The notes under the pieces are model-generated. The model worked only from the letters and a program-made list of their open reading frames with translations, was not told the DNA's origin and ran no database searches. From Paenibacillus sp. VTT E-133291 (GTDB lineage Bacteria > Bacillota > Bacilli > Paenibacillales > Paenibacillaceae), in assembly GCF_002264395.1 (NCBI RefSeq), contig NZ_NFVA01000032.1:1-64000 (forward strand): 64,000 nt of DNA. Direction: 5' to 3'. Within the stretch, counting starts at the first letter, position 1; every line of letters starts with the position of its first letter. The position numbers and the translations under genes are program-made. Shown piece by piece: positions 1-7,766 of this stretch.

Positions 1-28
1 CGTGGAGGTTCGAGTCCTCTCTACCGCA
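1..28 (+). tRNA. 3' end of a tRNA (partial)
   Basis: The window opens inside a tRNA. The T arm is readable: a GGAGG stem, the TTCGAGT loop and a CCTCT stem. It is followed by a seven-base acceptor strand (CTACCGC) and discriminator A. CCA is not encoded. The anticodon lies outside the window, so the isotype cannot be given; the 5' acceptor strand should read GCGGTAG. Confidence 0.85.
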
Positions 29-40
29 TATAGAATGATG

Positions 41-74
41 AAAGAATCCTTGCGATGCAAGGATTCTTTTTTTG
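41..74 (+). terminator. Intrinsic terminator after the tRNA
   Basis: A 13-bp stem (41-53 with 57-69) has a three-base loop, and its 3' arm merges into an uninterrupted T run. It sits just behind the tRNA and faces the converging peroxidase gene, so it probably ends the tRNA transcript. Confidence 0.9.
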
Positions 75-204
75 TGCTTAACGAGCAATCGGAAAGCTGT
101 ATTTTCGTATAATGGATAATGACAAAAAGGACACTGACCGCATATCACCTGGTGGTCTGAGGGATGTGGCCAGTACCCTTTTTCAAAATTTCTTATTGAA
201 TGGA

Positions 205-684
205 TTATTTCAGAAGCTTGGAGATATAGGATTCGATCTGCTGAGGAGTAGTTTTAGGAGCAAAACGCTTAAGGACACGGCCTTCTTGATCCACCAGGAA
301 CTTGGTGAAGTTCCATTTCACGCTTTTTGAGCCTAGAACACCAGGAGCTTCCTTAGATAAGTATTTGAATAATGGATGTGCTTCGTCGCCTTTTACATCA
401 ATCTTCTCGAACATGGGGAAAGTTACCCCATAGTTAATCTCGCAGTATTCTGCAATTTCATCACTTTCGCCAGGCTCTTGGCCGGCAAACTGATTGCTTG
501 GGAAACCAAGCACTTCGAATCCGCGATCCTTAAATTTATCATACACTTCCTGAAGCCCTTTATACTGAGGCGTAAACCCGCATTTGCTAGCTGTATTTAC
601 AACAAGGAGTACTTTACCTTTGTACTTGGACAATGATTCTTCTGCACCCCGAAGAGTGTTGACCTCAAAATCATAAATACTCAT
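205..684 (-). CDS. bsaA: Glutathione peroxidase-family thiol peroxidase
   Basis: A 159-residue peroxidase that reduces hydrogen or organic peroxides in the cytoplasm. All family marks are present: the NTASKCGF active-site motif with peroxidatic Cys at residue 35, the FPSNQF motif with the catalytic Gln, and the WNFTKF block with the Trp. The catalytic residue is Cys, not selenocysteine, so as in other bacterial members the reductant is probably thioredoxin rather than glutathione. The ATG at 684 is chosen over a GTG nine bases upstream because AAAGGAGG sits at the right distance from the ATG and overlaps the GTG. A sigma-A promoter with an OhrR-like palindrome over its -10 lies upstream (732-760). 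The gene is monocistronic as far as can be seen. Confidence 0.95.
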   Translation of the reverse strand: MSIYDFEVNTLRGAEESLSKYKGKVLLVVNTASKCGFTPQYKGLQEVYDKFKDRGFEVLGFPSNQFAGQEPGESDEIAEYCEINYGVTFPMFEKIDVKGDEAHPLFKYLSKEAPGVLGSKSVKWNFTKFLVDQEGRVLKRFAPKTTPQQIESYISKLLK

Positions 685-721
685 GGATGCCACCTCCTTT
701 GGAATTCCTATTTTTAATTTA

Positions 722-760
722 TCACAATTTAATTGTACACTATTTATGATGGGGAGCCAA
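722..760 (-). promoter_or_regulatory. Promoter of the peroxidase gene with OhrR-like operator
   Basis: Read on the minus strand, TTGGCT (760-755), a 17-base spacer and TACAAT (737-732) form a good sigma-A promoter. The -10 is embedded in the palindrome ACAATTTAATTGT (724-736), which resembles the organic-peroxide repressor OhrR operator of Bacillus (ACAATT/AATTGT half sites). Regulator identity is inferred from the motif and from the peroxidase downstream. Confidence 0.6.
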
Positions 761-926
761 ATAAGAAAATTCTATGAACCATTAACGCCCATTCGGTTTA
801 TCAAATCACAGCAAAATGAATGATCATAAATTAAATGTATCTGTATATATTTTATGGAAATAATGACTGAATAAAGGTGTTGATCAGAAAAGAGCAATAA
901 ATAGCTTCCGTGTTAGCCGTCTTTGG

Positions 927-955
927 TTGACATCACCCTTAAAATTCTTTAATAT
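927..955 (+). promoter_or_regulatory. Strong sigma-A promoter
   Basis: TTGACA (927-932), a 17-base spacer and TAATAT (950-955) are close to perfect consensus. The promoter points at the small cysteine-cluster gene that starts at 1024 and predicts a leader of about 60 bases. Confidence 0.8.
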
Positions 956-1023
956 GTCTAAGTATCTGAGAATATGTTGCGTGTGCAATTTACAACCAAA
1001 AATTTAAATAATGGGTGATGAAG

Positions 1024-1302
1024 ATGTCTTACAGACCGAATATTACGAATGTGACCAAAGCCAGCAGCAACGATAAGGAAGGATTGTACGAGTTCATTAT
1101 CAAGCTTGCTGATGGAACGGAGTGCCGTGCGTTTTATAATCGGTTTCCGGAATGGAAAATGACGAACATCAGCCGCCTGCTTAAAACTCCATGTCCAATT
1201 TGCCGCAAAGATTTCATCTGTAAATGCATGGAGGCATTCACTGCTGATTTCGAAGGACAAATGATCGGTGATCAATGGATTGAAAAGGCAATTGCTGAAT
1301 AA
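1024..1302 (+). CDS. Small cysteine-cluster protein, unknown function
   Basis: A 92-residue soluble protein that I do not recognise. Its middle carries four cysteines in two close pairs (TPCPICRKDFICKC), a spacing typical of a small zinc-binding knuckle. The flanks are mixed charged and aromatic, with no membrane segment or signal peptide. ATG, GTG and ATG codons in a row offer three starts; the ATG at 1024 is preferred because GGTGA lies about six bases upstream, and a start at 1015 would add only three residues. It has its own near-consensus promoter and its own terminator, so it is an independent and probably well-transcribed unit. Any role is open; nothing nearby gives a functional hint. 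Confidence 0.75.
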   Translation: MSYRPNITNVTKASSNDKEGLYEFIIKLADGTECRAFYNRFPEWKMTNISRLLKTPCPICRKDFICKCMEAFTADFEGQMIGDQWIEKAIAE

Positions 1303-1323
1303 TTAAAGAACGGTACATGTTGG

Positions 1324-1347
1324 CGCGGGATTCTATCCCGCGTTTTT
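1324..1347 (+). terminator. Intrinsic terminator
   Basis: A seven-bp GC-rich stem CGCGGGA/TCCCGCG (1324-1330 with 1336-1342) is followed by five T. It closes the small cysteine-cluster gene. Confidence 0.9.
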
Positions 1348-1395
1348 GTTTACCCAAAATATGCGATACACTTATCTTTATAGGGAGGGGGAGCT

Positions 1396-1815
1396 ATGAA
1401 CGAGGAGCTGAACATTATGCAAAATAAATCCATTGTGTTGATCGATGGGGTGTGTCATCTATGCCAAGGTTTGATTCGTTTCATCATCCCGCGTGATCCC
1501 AAGGCTAAATTTCTATTCGCGCCTTTACAAAGTGAAATTGCCGCTAAGCTAATGAGTGAGGCTGGACTTCAACCTGGGCAGTTGAACACAGTTGTATTGC
1601 TGGAGAACGGTATGTATTATACAGAGTCGGCTGCTGTACTGCGAATTGCACGTAGATTGAGATGGCCTTGGCCTGCTGCGTATATCTTCATTATAGTGCC
1701 GCGCCCAATACGGAATACCCTTTACCGCTATGTTGCAAGGAATCGTTACCGTTGGTTCGGGCGTGATGAGCAGTGTCTGCTCCCCACACCGGAGATCAAA
1801 CAAAGATTTTTGTAA
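1396..1815 (+). CDS. DCC1-like (DUF393) thiol-disulfide oxidoreductase-fold protein
   Basis: A 139-residue YuxK-type protein of the DUF393 family. The signature D-G-x-C-x-x-C (DGVCHLC, residues 17-23) lies near the N terminus, followed by the conserved hydrophobic block FAPLQS and a C-terminal RYRWFGR segment. Members are thought to be thioredoxin-like redox proteins; substrates are unknown. The ATG at 1396 follows a strong GGGAGGGGG ribosome site. It stands alone between two terminators or gaps, and the following secreted protein starts 73 bases later. Family assignment is firm, function is not. Confidence 0.9.
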   Translation: MNEELNIMQNKSIVLIDGVCHLCQGLIRFIIPRDPKAKFLFAPLQSEIAAKLMSEAGLQPGQLNTVVLLENGMYYTESAAVLRIARRLRWPWPAAYIFIIVPRPIRNTLYRYVARNRYRWFGRDEQCLLPTPEIKQRFL

Positions 1816-1888
1816 TCCGCAGTTTGGCTAGATGTTATAATGTACCATAATTTGGTATGGTTAAGGACATGTAGCGAGGGGTGAAGGG

Positions 1889-2797
1889 ATGGCGCGAAAG
1901 GTAGGATTTTATCTTTTAATTCTTATGCTAATTTCTTTAGGTACAATGGGGACGATATCCGCAGATTCTAAGCTCAGGGTTATGGTGAATAATTCGAGCC
2001 TGAATTACGGTGTACAAATCATTTCCGGACAGACGATGGTTCCGCTGAAGGCTTTTGAGAGCTTCAAGAATACTTCTATTCAGTGGGAAGCCCGTACAAA
2101 GCAAGTAACGATCGTTAGAGACTCTATGAAGCTTAAGCTTGCTATAGGTTCTCGAACGGCGTGGAAGAACTCGGAATCTGTGCAACTGGCAGCACCTGCT
2201 AGAATCATGGATGGAAGAGTTACGGTACCGCTGAGATTTATTGCAGAAGCTCTTGGGGCTAGAGTAACGGTAGATGCTGCTACGAAGACTGTCTGGGTTC
2301 AGGAACGTGCTAATACAAAGCTTGTGCAGAATTATACTAGTAACGACTTAGTAGTTTCCCGCATTGCTGCTTTACAATTCCCGGTTGATGAAAGAGAACC
2401 GTCTCAATTAACGGGTGATAATGAAGCGTTGTCTATGTCGTATTATTTTCCTGAAGGCAGATCTGATGGATATTTCATAATCTATGGGCATTTTGTATCG
2501 TATTATGAGATTAAAGACAACATTAGAACAGTCGTATGGGAAGCCGATTTGGACAATTCGAAAGAGGCTGATAAAAAAGATTTTACCGCGATATTCGGAC
2601 ACCCCATTGCGAAGGAATATGGCAAAGCCCCTGTTTTAGCGCCATCCTATGCCTATTATTATACGAGTGTATGGGGTAGTCAGATTATTTGCGGAATCGT
2701 TAATGTGGATGGAACAACTAAAGTATCAGGGAAGTCGCTGAACTGGGAGAACAACAAGCCCTTTATCGTGGCTATTCCCGGCGAGACGAAGCTTTAA
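1889..2797 (+). CDS. Secreted stalk-domain (copper amine oxidase N-terminal-like) protein
   Basis: A 302-residue exported protein. Residues 1-25 form a signal peptide with a hydrophobic core and a likely cut after TISA. Residues about 30-135 form the stalk domain seen at the N terminus of copper amine oxidase and in many Paenibacillus surface proteins, with the repeated motifs SGQTMVPLKAF and DGRVTVPLRFIAEALGA. The C-terminal 150 residues show no catalytic motif that I recognise and contain many Tyr and Trp. It is probably an extracellular or cell-wall-associated protein. The start is well placed behind GAGGGGTGAAGGG. It is separate from the neighbouring genes. Confidence 0.85.
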   Translation: MARKVGFYLLILMLISLGTMGTISADSKLRVMVNNSSLNYGVQIISGQTMVPLKAFESFKNTSIQWEARTKQVTIVRDSMKLKLAIGSRTAWKNSESVQLAAPARIMDGRVTVPLRFIAEALGARVTVDAATKTVWVQERANTKLVQNYTSNDLVVSRIAALQFPVDEREPSQLTGDNEALSMSYYFPEGRSDGYFIIYGHFVSYYEIKDNIRTVVWEADLDNSKEADKKDFTAIFGHPIAKEYGKAPVLAPSYAYYYTSVWGSQIICGIVNVDGTTKVSGKSLNWENNKPFIVAIPGETKL

Positions 2798-2833
2798 ACG
2801 CTCTACAAGTCATATAAAATATGGAGATGAATT

Positions 2834-3268
2834 ATGAATAAAGGGAAGCCCAAGGGATTTATGCGTTTTGATTGGCCTTTTCATTTTGTGACGATGCCGC
2901 TTGCGCTGATTTCGTTTGTGTGGTCGACGATTTATGCTGTTCAAGAGATACGTGATGATGGTGCTTTAACGGTGCCATTGCTGTTATTCGGGATGTCCTT
3001 ATGCTTACTTTTTGCGATTACAAGAATTCGTATATATGCGACAAAAAATCAGGACCGCGTGGTGAGAGTGGAAGAGCAGTTTCGCTATTTCCGTCTGACA
3101 GGCGAAGCTTTGAGCCCAGAGCTTGAAATAGCCCAAATTATAGCGCTACGTTATGCGGGTGATGATGAGTTTCCAGCACTGTGTCAGCGGGCGGTGAAGG
3201 AGAAGCTCAACCCTGCCGATATTCGGTCTGCCATTAAGTACTGGCGCGAAGATAAGATGAGAGTATAG
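2834..3268 (+). CDS. Two-helix membrane protein, DUF6526-like
   Basis: A 144-residue integral membrane protein with two predicted helices (about residues 15-36 and 46-63). They are followed by a cytoplasmic tail of some 80 residues rich in Arg and Glu, with the motif VEEQFRYFRLTG. The layout resembles the DUF6526 family of Bacillota; that match is from memory and the function is unknown. The ribosome site is ATGGAG before the ATG at 2834. The gene lies 36 bases behind the stalk protein and could share its transcript. It ends just before the promoter of Tad locus 1. Confidence 0.75.
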   Translation: MNKGKPKGFMRFDWPFHFVTMPLALISFVWSTIYAVQEIRDDGALTVPLLLFGMSLCLLFAITRIRIYATKNQDRVVRVEEQFRYFRLTGEALSPELEIAQIIALRYAGDDEFPALCQRAVKEKLNPADIRSAIKYWREDKMRV

Positions 3269-3295
3269 TATCCAGCTAGTGTGTGAAAAAACTTA

Positions 3296-3324
3296 TTGCT
3301 GCCTTCTTATATATATGCTACTAT
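3296..3324 (+). promoter_or_regulatory. Extended -10 promoter of Tad locus 1
   Basis: TTGCTG (3296-3301), exactly 17 bases, then TGC-TACTAT (-10 at 3319-3324, with the TGn extension). Transcription should start near 3331. It lies upstream of the terminator hairpin at 3352-3399, so the transcript must pass that hairpin to reach the tad genes. Confidence 0.75.
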
Positions 3325-3346
3325 AGCTGTAAATTAAAGGAATAGT

Positions 3347-3399
3347 AACGGAAGCACCGTTCAATTACCGTATTCACGGTTATTGTCGGTGCTTTTTTT
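3347..3399 (+). terminator. Leader terminator or attenuator before Tad locus 1
   Basis: The arms AGCACCG (3353-3359) and CGGTGCT (3387-3393) enclose an inner ACCGT/ACGGT stem and are followed by seven T. It lies only about 20 bases after the predicted start of the tad transcript. A competing hairpin AACGG-AAGCA-CCGTT (3347-3361) would consume the left arm, which is the usual layout of an antiterminator. It could alternatively end transcripts arriving from the gene upstream. Confidence 0.7.
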
Positions 3400-3455
3400 G
3401 CTGTCTTTTTTTGAGAAAATAATGGATTTCTTCTTATCGAAAGGAGCGTGGTTTC

Positions 3456-4619
3456 ATGGCGGCAAGGATTGTGCTCGCAGTGCGTGAAAGTCAATATATC
3501 GAACCCTTACTGCACTATCTTCATCACAGCGAGTACGGAGAAATGCTGCGTATTACGGCTTTTAGCCGAATGGATGCTTTTATCGAATTTATGAGGGGAG
3601 AGGACATCCCGGATGCTGTTGTGGGGGACTCTTCTTTTATTGAGGCTTGGCTAGTAGAGGGGAAAAGCATGGTTCCGTGGGCAGTTTTGAGTGAGGATGG
3701 AGGTTATCTCGGTAAGAGTGCTAAGAGTCTGGGAGGAGGAGTGATGATTGCCAAATATCAGGCGCTTCCTTCCCTTCTAGGAGCATTTCTCCAGTTATGT
3801 GAAGTTCAAAGAGGTAGAGGAGCTTCTGTACTAGATGAAACGCTGTTGCTGGGGGTTGTCTCTTCTAGCGGCAACATGGGCAAAACGACGATAGCATTGA
3901 ATATGGCTAAGCAGCTTGGTGAAATGGGCCTTTCGGTGTTTTATTTGAACCTTGAGAGTGTTGACAGCAGTGGGTTGTTTCTCAGAATCCCTGCAGGTCA
4001 TACGCCTGGACTAGAGCGACTGCTATATGAAATAAAGGCCCATCGAGATAAGGATGAAGCGGATACGATCGAATTAGGACAATACTTCATTAGATATGAT
4101 CACCTCCGAACTGCTTCTTTCAGGCCAGTTATTAATGTGAAGGAAATGCTGCAGATGACTTTGCAAGATACGCTGGATTTATTAGAGCGGCTGGTTGCCG
4201 AGAGAAACTTTGATGTTGTTATTGTGGACACCGGAAGCATCGAGGAAGAGCGTGCGAAAGCTGTGCTACAGCGGAGTGGGATTTTACTTTGGGTCCTGAA
4301 AAATGATGATGTAAGCATGTATAAGGCTATGAGATGGCTGTCGCATTGCACTGCTCCTAACTCTGGAATGTCCCCCCATGTGATGGACAAGAGTAAATTT
4401 GTAGTGAATTTTGCAGTAGATCGCTTGGAAGAGTGGGTGCCTCCAGAGGGAATTACCATTGAAGGCATATGCCCTTTTATCCCGTCATGGACACTGCAAC
4501 ACCGTGAGGAGCTTTTTTTGAACTCTCCGCAATTTCAGCGAGAAATTTTGCAGTTATGCAAACGGATTGTAGAACCAGCGCTCCCACTGGTGTTTACCGG
4601 GAAGAACCTGCATGAATGA
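3456..4619 (+). CDS. tadZ: TadZ/CpaE-like localisation ATPase (Tad locus 1)
   Basis: A 387-residue protein with a receiver-like N-terminal half and a MinD/ParA-type ATPase domain from about residue 128. The nucleotide loop reads SSSGNMGKTT, keeping the Lys and Thr but not the classical KGG start, as is usual for TadZ/CpaE. A Walker B-like VVIVDTG follows near residue 265. TadZ proteins place the Tad machine at a site in the cell. The gene starts at an ATG behind GAAAGGAGC and is the first gene of the operon. Its stop overlaps the start of tadA by eight bases, implying translational coupling. Confidence 0.88.
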   Translation: MAARIVLAVRESQYIEPLLHYLHHSEYGEMLRITAFSRMDAFIEFMRGEDIPDAVVGDSSFIEAWLVEGKSMVPWAVLSEDGGYLGKSAKSLGGGVMIAKYQALPSLLGAFLQLCEVQRGRGASVLDETLLLGVVSSSGNMGKTTIALNMAKQLGEMGLSVFYLNLESVDSSGLFLRIPAGHTPGLERLLYEIKAHRDKDEADTIELGQYFIRYDHLRTASFRPVINVKEMLQMTLQDTLDLLERLVAERNFDVVIVDTGSIEEERAKAVLQRSGILLWVLKNDDVSMYKAMRWLSHCTAPNSGMSPHVMDKSKFVVNFAVDRLEEWVPPEGITIEGICPFIPSWTLQHREELFLNSPQFQREILQLCKRIVEPALPLVFTGKNLHE

Positions 4620-5853
4620 AGAGATGTTCAGGGCGCTGCGTAGTGAGATTCGTGCAGGACTTGATGTAACATCTGCAGTAGAGAACCGTGAACTTACCGG
4701 GTTTATCGAACGAACGATTCTAGAAAGTGAAAGACTCCGTTACTTAACAGCGCAGGAGAAGCATGAGCTAGTGAAGAGATTGTTTGATTCTTTCCGGGGA
4801 TTGGATGTGCTTCAGCCATTAGTGGACAACCCGGCGATCACGGAGATTATGATCAACAGTCATACTGAGATTTTTGTGGAAGAGGAGGGTCAGATTCGTC
4901 GTCTTCCTTTGGAATTTGAGTCCAGCAGCAGGCTGGAAGACATTATCCAAACGGTAGTATCCGGTGTTAACAGGGTAGTAAATGATTCCTCTCCTATCGT
5001 TGATGCCCGGTTGAAGGATGGATCTCGCGTGAATATTGTTCTTCCGCCAGTCTCGCTGAAAGGACCCGCGATGACCATACGTAAATTCCCGGAGAAGCCG
5101 ATGACGATAAATGAATTGGTGAGCCGTGAAGCTTTAAGCCTGGAAGCAGCAGAGTTACTGCAAATCTTAGTAGCTGCTAAATACAACATTTTTATAAGCG
5201 GGGGAACCGGCTCGGGGAAGACCACCTTTCTAAATGCATTATCTCAGTTTATCCCATCACAGGAGAGGGTCATCACAATAGAAGATTCTGCTGAGCTACA
5301 GATTGTAACGGTGCCAAATCTTGTATCCCTGGAGACTAGGAACGCGAATACAGAAGGTAGAGGTGAGATTTCCATTCGAGATTTGATTCGTTCTTCACTG
5401 CGGATGAGACCCAATCGAATTGTTGTGGGTGAGGTGCGTGGAGCGGAATGTCTTGATATGCTACAGGCGATGAACACTGGGCACGATGGAAGCTTGTCCA
5501 CAGGGCATAGTAACAGTGCGCACGATATGGTCAGTCGATTGGAGACGATGGTGTTAAGTGCAGCGGATCTGCCGGTAACGGTTGTTCGTCAGCAGATTTC
5601 ATCGGCGATTGATATTTTCGTACATTTATCCAGGCTCCGTGATCGTTCTAGGCGAGTGATGGAGATTAGTGAGGTTGCAGGCCTGAAAGATGGAGAAGTG
5701 TTCTTAAACCCTCTATATGAATTTCAAGAATCCGGTGAGCGAGAGGGACGGGTACAAGGGGGGCTAGTTTCCTCTGGAAACCTGCTTATGCATACAGCAA
5801 AGCTTAGAATGGCTGGTGTAACCTCCTACCCGTTATCTCAGGCTGGATTTTAA
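4612..5853 (+). CDS. tadA: TadA/CpaF secretion ATPase (Tad locus 1)
   Basis: A 413-residue type II/IV secretion ATPase that powers pilus assembly on the inner face of the membrane. Walker A GGTGSGKTT sits near residue 200, the Asp/Glu boxes follow, and Walker B is RIVVGEVRG near residue 270. The His box is HDGSLSTGHSNSA. The N-terminal domain contains the conserved MINSHTEIFVEE block. Length is typical for CpaF. It overlaps tadZ by eight bases and is followed by tadB after 22 bases. The complete motif set argues for an active motor. Confidence 0.95.
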   Translation: MNEEMFRALRSEIRAGLDVTSAVENRELTGFIERTILESERLRYLTAQEKHELVKRLFDSFRGLDVLQPLVDNPAITEIMINSHTEIFVEEEGQIRRLPLEFESSSRLEDIIQTVVSGVNRVVNDSSPIVDARLKDGSRVNIVLPPVSLKGPAMTIRKFPEKPMTINELVSREALSLEAAELLQILVAAKYNIFISGGTGSGKTTFLNALSQFIPSQERVITIEDSAELQIVTVPNLVSLETRNANTEGRGEISIRDLIRSSLRMRPNRIVVGEVRGAECLDMLQAMNTGHDGSLSTGHSNSAHDMVSRLETMVLSAADLPVTVVRQQISSAIDIFVHLSRLRDRSRRVMEISEVAGLKDGEVFLNPLYEFQESGEREGRVQGGLVSSGNLLMHTAKLRMAGVTSYPLSQAGF

Positions 5854-5875
5854 ATTCTAAAGGGGGCAAGAAGTA

Positions 5876-6679
5876 GTGCTTAAGATTAAGTTTGCTGCTG
5901 AAAAATCTAAGGAAGCTGATGCCAGAGACCATTCATTATTGCCGAATTATACGGTATACGAATTGACCTTGGTACAGAAAACTCTGGCTATTGCAGTAGG
6001 TGGTATGCTGCTGTTTGGAGTGGGCTATCTTTTTTATCATCATTGGATACTATCGTTACTACTTATGCCTGGTGGGCTGTATGCACCTCGTATGCTGCGT
6101 AATTATTTGCTGAAAAGACGCCGGAGTATGCTTAATTTACAGTTTAAACAGACGTTGTTTTCATTGTCTTCCTCACTCTCAGCAGGGCGATCGGTCGAGA
6201 ATGCTTTCCGGGAAGCGGTCCAGGACTTACGTATGCTGGACCCGGAGGGGGGCGGCGATATGATCTCGGAGCTAAATATTATCTGTACGCGCATGGAATA
6301 CGGTCAGCCAGTGGAGGAAGCGCTTCGGGATTTCAGTGCAAGAGCAGGAATGGAAGATATTGAGCGGTTCGCTGACGTGTTCACTGTATGTAAACGTACA
6401 GGCGGCGATCTGGTAGAAGTAGTGCGCCGTACGTCTACGATTATTGGGGAGAAGCTGGATATTCAGCAAGATATTGCTGTAAGCATTTCACAGAAGAAAT
6501 TCGAAGCGAAAGCGCTGTTAATATCTCCACTAATCATGGTGATCTTTATGAGTTTGACTGCAGGAGACTATATGCAGCCCATGTACACAGGAGCGGGTAT
6601 AGCTATATCGACGCTTGCATTAGTAGCTTTGTTTTTATGTTATCTCTGGACTACTAAAATAATGGACATTCCGCTGTGA
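5876..6679 (+). CDS. tadB: TadB inner-membrane platform protein (Tad locus 1)
   Basis: A 267-residue member of the type II secretion F family. Two helices lie near residues 35-75, a cytoplasmic T2SSF domain covers about 85-215, and two more helices are at the C terminus. The T2SSF domain includes the family-typical LFSLSSSLSAGRSVENAF and a QDIAVSISQKKFEAK segment. It forms the membrane platform with TadC. The start is GTG at 5876 behind AAAGGGGGC. The next gene follows after 13 bases. Confidence 0.9.
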   Translation: MLKIKFAAEKSKEADARDHSLLPNYTVYELTLVQKTLAIAVGGMLLFGVGYLFYHHWILSLLLMPGGLYAPRMLRNYLLKRRRSMLNLQFKQTLFSLSSSLSAGRSVENAFREAVQDLRMLDPEGGGDMISELNIICTRMEYGQPVEEALRDFSARAGMEDIERFADVFTVCKRTGGDLVEVVRRTSTIIGEKLDIQQDIAVSISQKKFEAKALLISPLIMVIFMSLTAGDYMQPMYTGAGIAISTLALVALFLCYLWTTKIMDIPL

Positions 6680-6692
6680 AGGGGAAGTAATC

Positions 6693-7565
6693 ATGCGATG
6701 GCTATGTGCAGTAGTCACTATATTTTTACTTGTTGTCTGGGCTCTGTTACGAATTAAATGCGGAAAAAGATATGACGGATTAAGAGAACTTCCTATGGAA
6801 GGACTACGACTTCGGAAGTTGGGTGAACCGCTGCTGCTGCTCATTGAGAAAAGCGGCATTGTCAGTCGTTTTCCATCATTGATGTTCAGGATTCAACGTT
6901 CCCTGCAGCGAAGTTATGGGATGCGTTACAGTGCAGAACGAACCCTGCTGTTCATGGGTGAGATGCTTAGCTACAGTTGGTTGTTGCTTGTGGGTGGAAG
7001 TTTGATCACAGGGTTTAGCGGCGATCAGACAGGTCTGATTCTAGGTATTTTCTTGGCGGTAGCTCTACCAGCTGCTATGGTGAGTGATTTGCATAAAAAG
7101 GTGAGGGTGAGAGAGCAAAATATTATGCTCGAGCTACCAGAACTTCTGAACAGCATTGTATTGCTGGTAGGAGCAGGTGAGACCGTACAACGGGCGATTA
7201 TCCGCTGTGTGGAGAGCCGCCGAGGTGATGTTAATCACCCATTATACAAGGAGCTTAGGATCATGACCAGTGAATGGGAAGGAGGGTATTCATTTCAGCA
7301 GGCATTCGAGAATTTTAGCAAGAGATGTGCAGTGCAGGAAGTATCGTTGTTCACGACGACGGTTCTTTTGAATTACCGCAGAGGTGGAGCGGATTTTGTG
7401 TTATCGCTACGCGATCTCTCGCGGATGCTGTGGGATAAACGTAAAGCTATCAGCCGAACGCGAGGGGAGCAAGCTTCCTCTAAACTAGTCTTTCCGATGG
7501 TAGTTATTTTTTTAATAGTAATTGTACTGGTGGGAACACCAGCATTCATGATGTTAAAAATGTAG
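6693..7565 (+). CDS. tadC: TadC inner-membrane platform protein (Tad locus 1)
   Basis: A 290-residue type II secretion F-family protein and the usual partner of TadB. An N-terminal helix is followed by two central helices near residues 90-130 and a T2SSF domain with the ELPELLNSIVLLVGAGETV block. A final helix ends in VLVGTPAFMMLKM. The start is ATG behind AAGGGGA. It lies 12 bases before the pilin gene. Confidence 0.9.
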   Translation: MRWLCAVVTIFLLVVWALLRIKCGKRYDGLRELPMEGLRLRKLGEPLLLLIEKSGIVSRFPSLMFRIQRSLQRSYGMRYSAERTLLFMGEMLSYSWLLLVGGSLITGFSGDQTGLILGIFLAVALPAAMVSDLHKKVRVREQNIMLELPELLNSIVLLVGAGETVQRAIIRCVESRRGDVNHPLYKELRIMTSEWEGGYSFQQAFENFSKRCAVQEVSLFTTTVLLNYRRGGADFVLSLRDLSRMLWDKRKAISRTRGEQASSKLVFPMVVIFLIVIVLVGTPAFMMLKM

Positions 7566-7577
7566 GAGGGTGAACTA

Positions 7578-7766
7578 ATGATGACGACAATGTCGGGTAG
7601 TGTGAAGAATTTCTGGAAGGACGAGGAAGGCCTGGGGACACTGGAAATGATTCTGATTATTGCAGTGCTGATTGCGGTCGTTCTTTTGTTTAAGGACAAA
7701 ATTCAGGAGGTAGTAGAGGCTTTGATTAAAACTGCAGGAGAAAAGAGCCAGGAAGTATTTGAGTGA
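7578..7766 (+). CDS. flp: Flp-type IVb pilin (Tad locus 1)
   Basis: A 62-residue prepilin. The leader ends in EEG-18, followed by LGTLE with Glu at mature position +5 and a 20-residue hydrophobic stretch: the class III signal cut by the Tad prepilin peptidase. The mature protein has about 44 residues, typical of Flp pilins. It should be the major pilus subunit. A strong AGGAGGGTG ribosome site and central operon position fit a highly translated gene. Its TGA overlaps the GTG start of the next gene by four bases. Confidence 0.9.
   Translation: MMTTMSGSVKNFWKDEEGLGTLEMILIIAVLIAVVLLFKDKIQEVVEALIKTAGEKSQEVFE

Larger units (their letters stand above)
685..1023. other. Divergent intergenic region
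   Basis: This 339-base AT-rich gap separates the minus-strand peroxidase from the plus-strand small protein at 1024. It contains the two divergent promoters described separately (732-760 minus, 927-955 plus). Between about 770 and 920 no gene, repeat or convincing structure was seen. Confidence 0.6.

Noticed and set aside
3331-3455. Known c-di-GMP riboswitch in the Tad leader
   Set aside because: The leader is shorter and lacks the conserved tetraloop and receptor sequences of class I and the class II core; only the attenuator-like hairpins remain.
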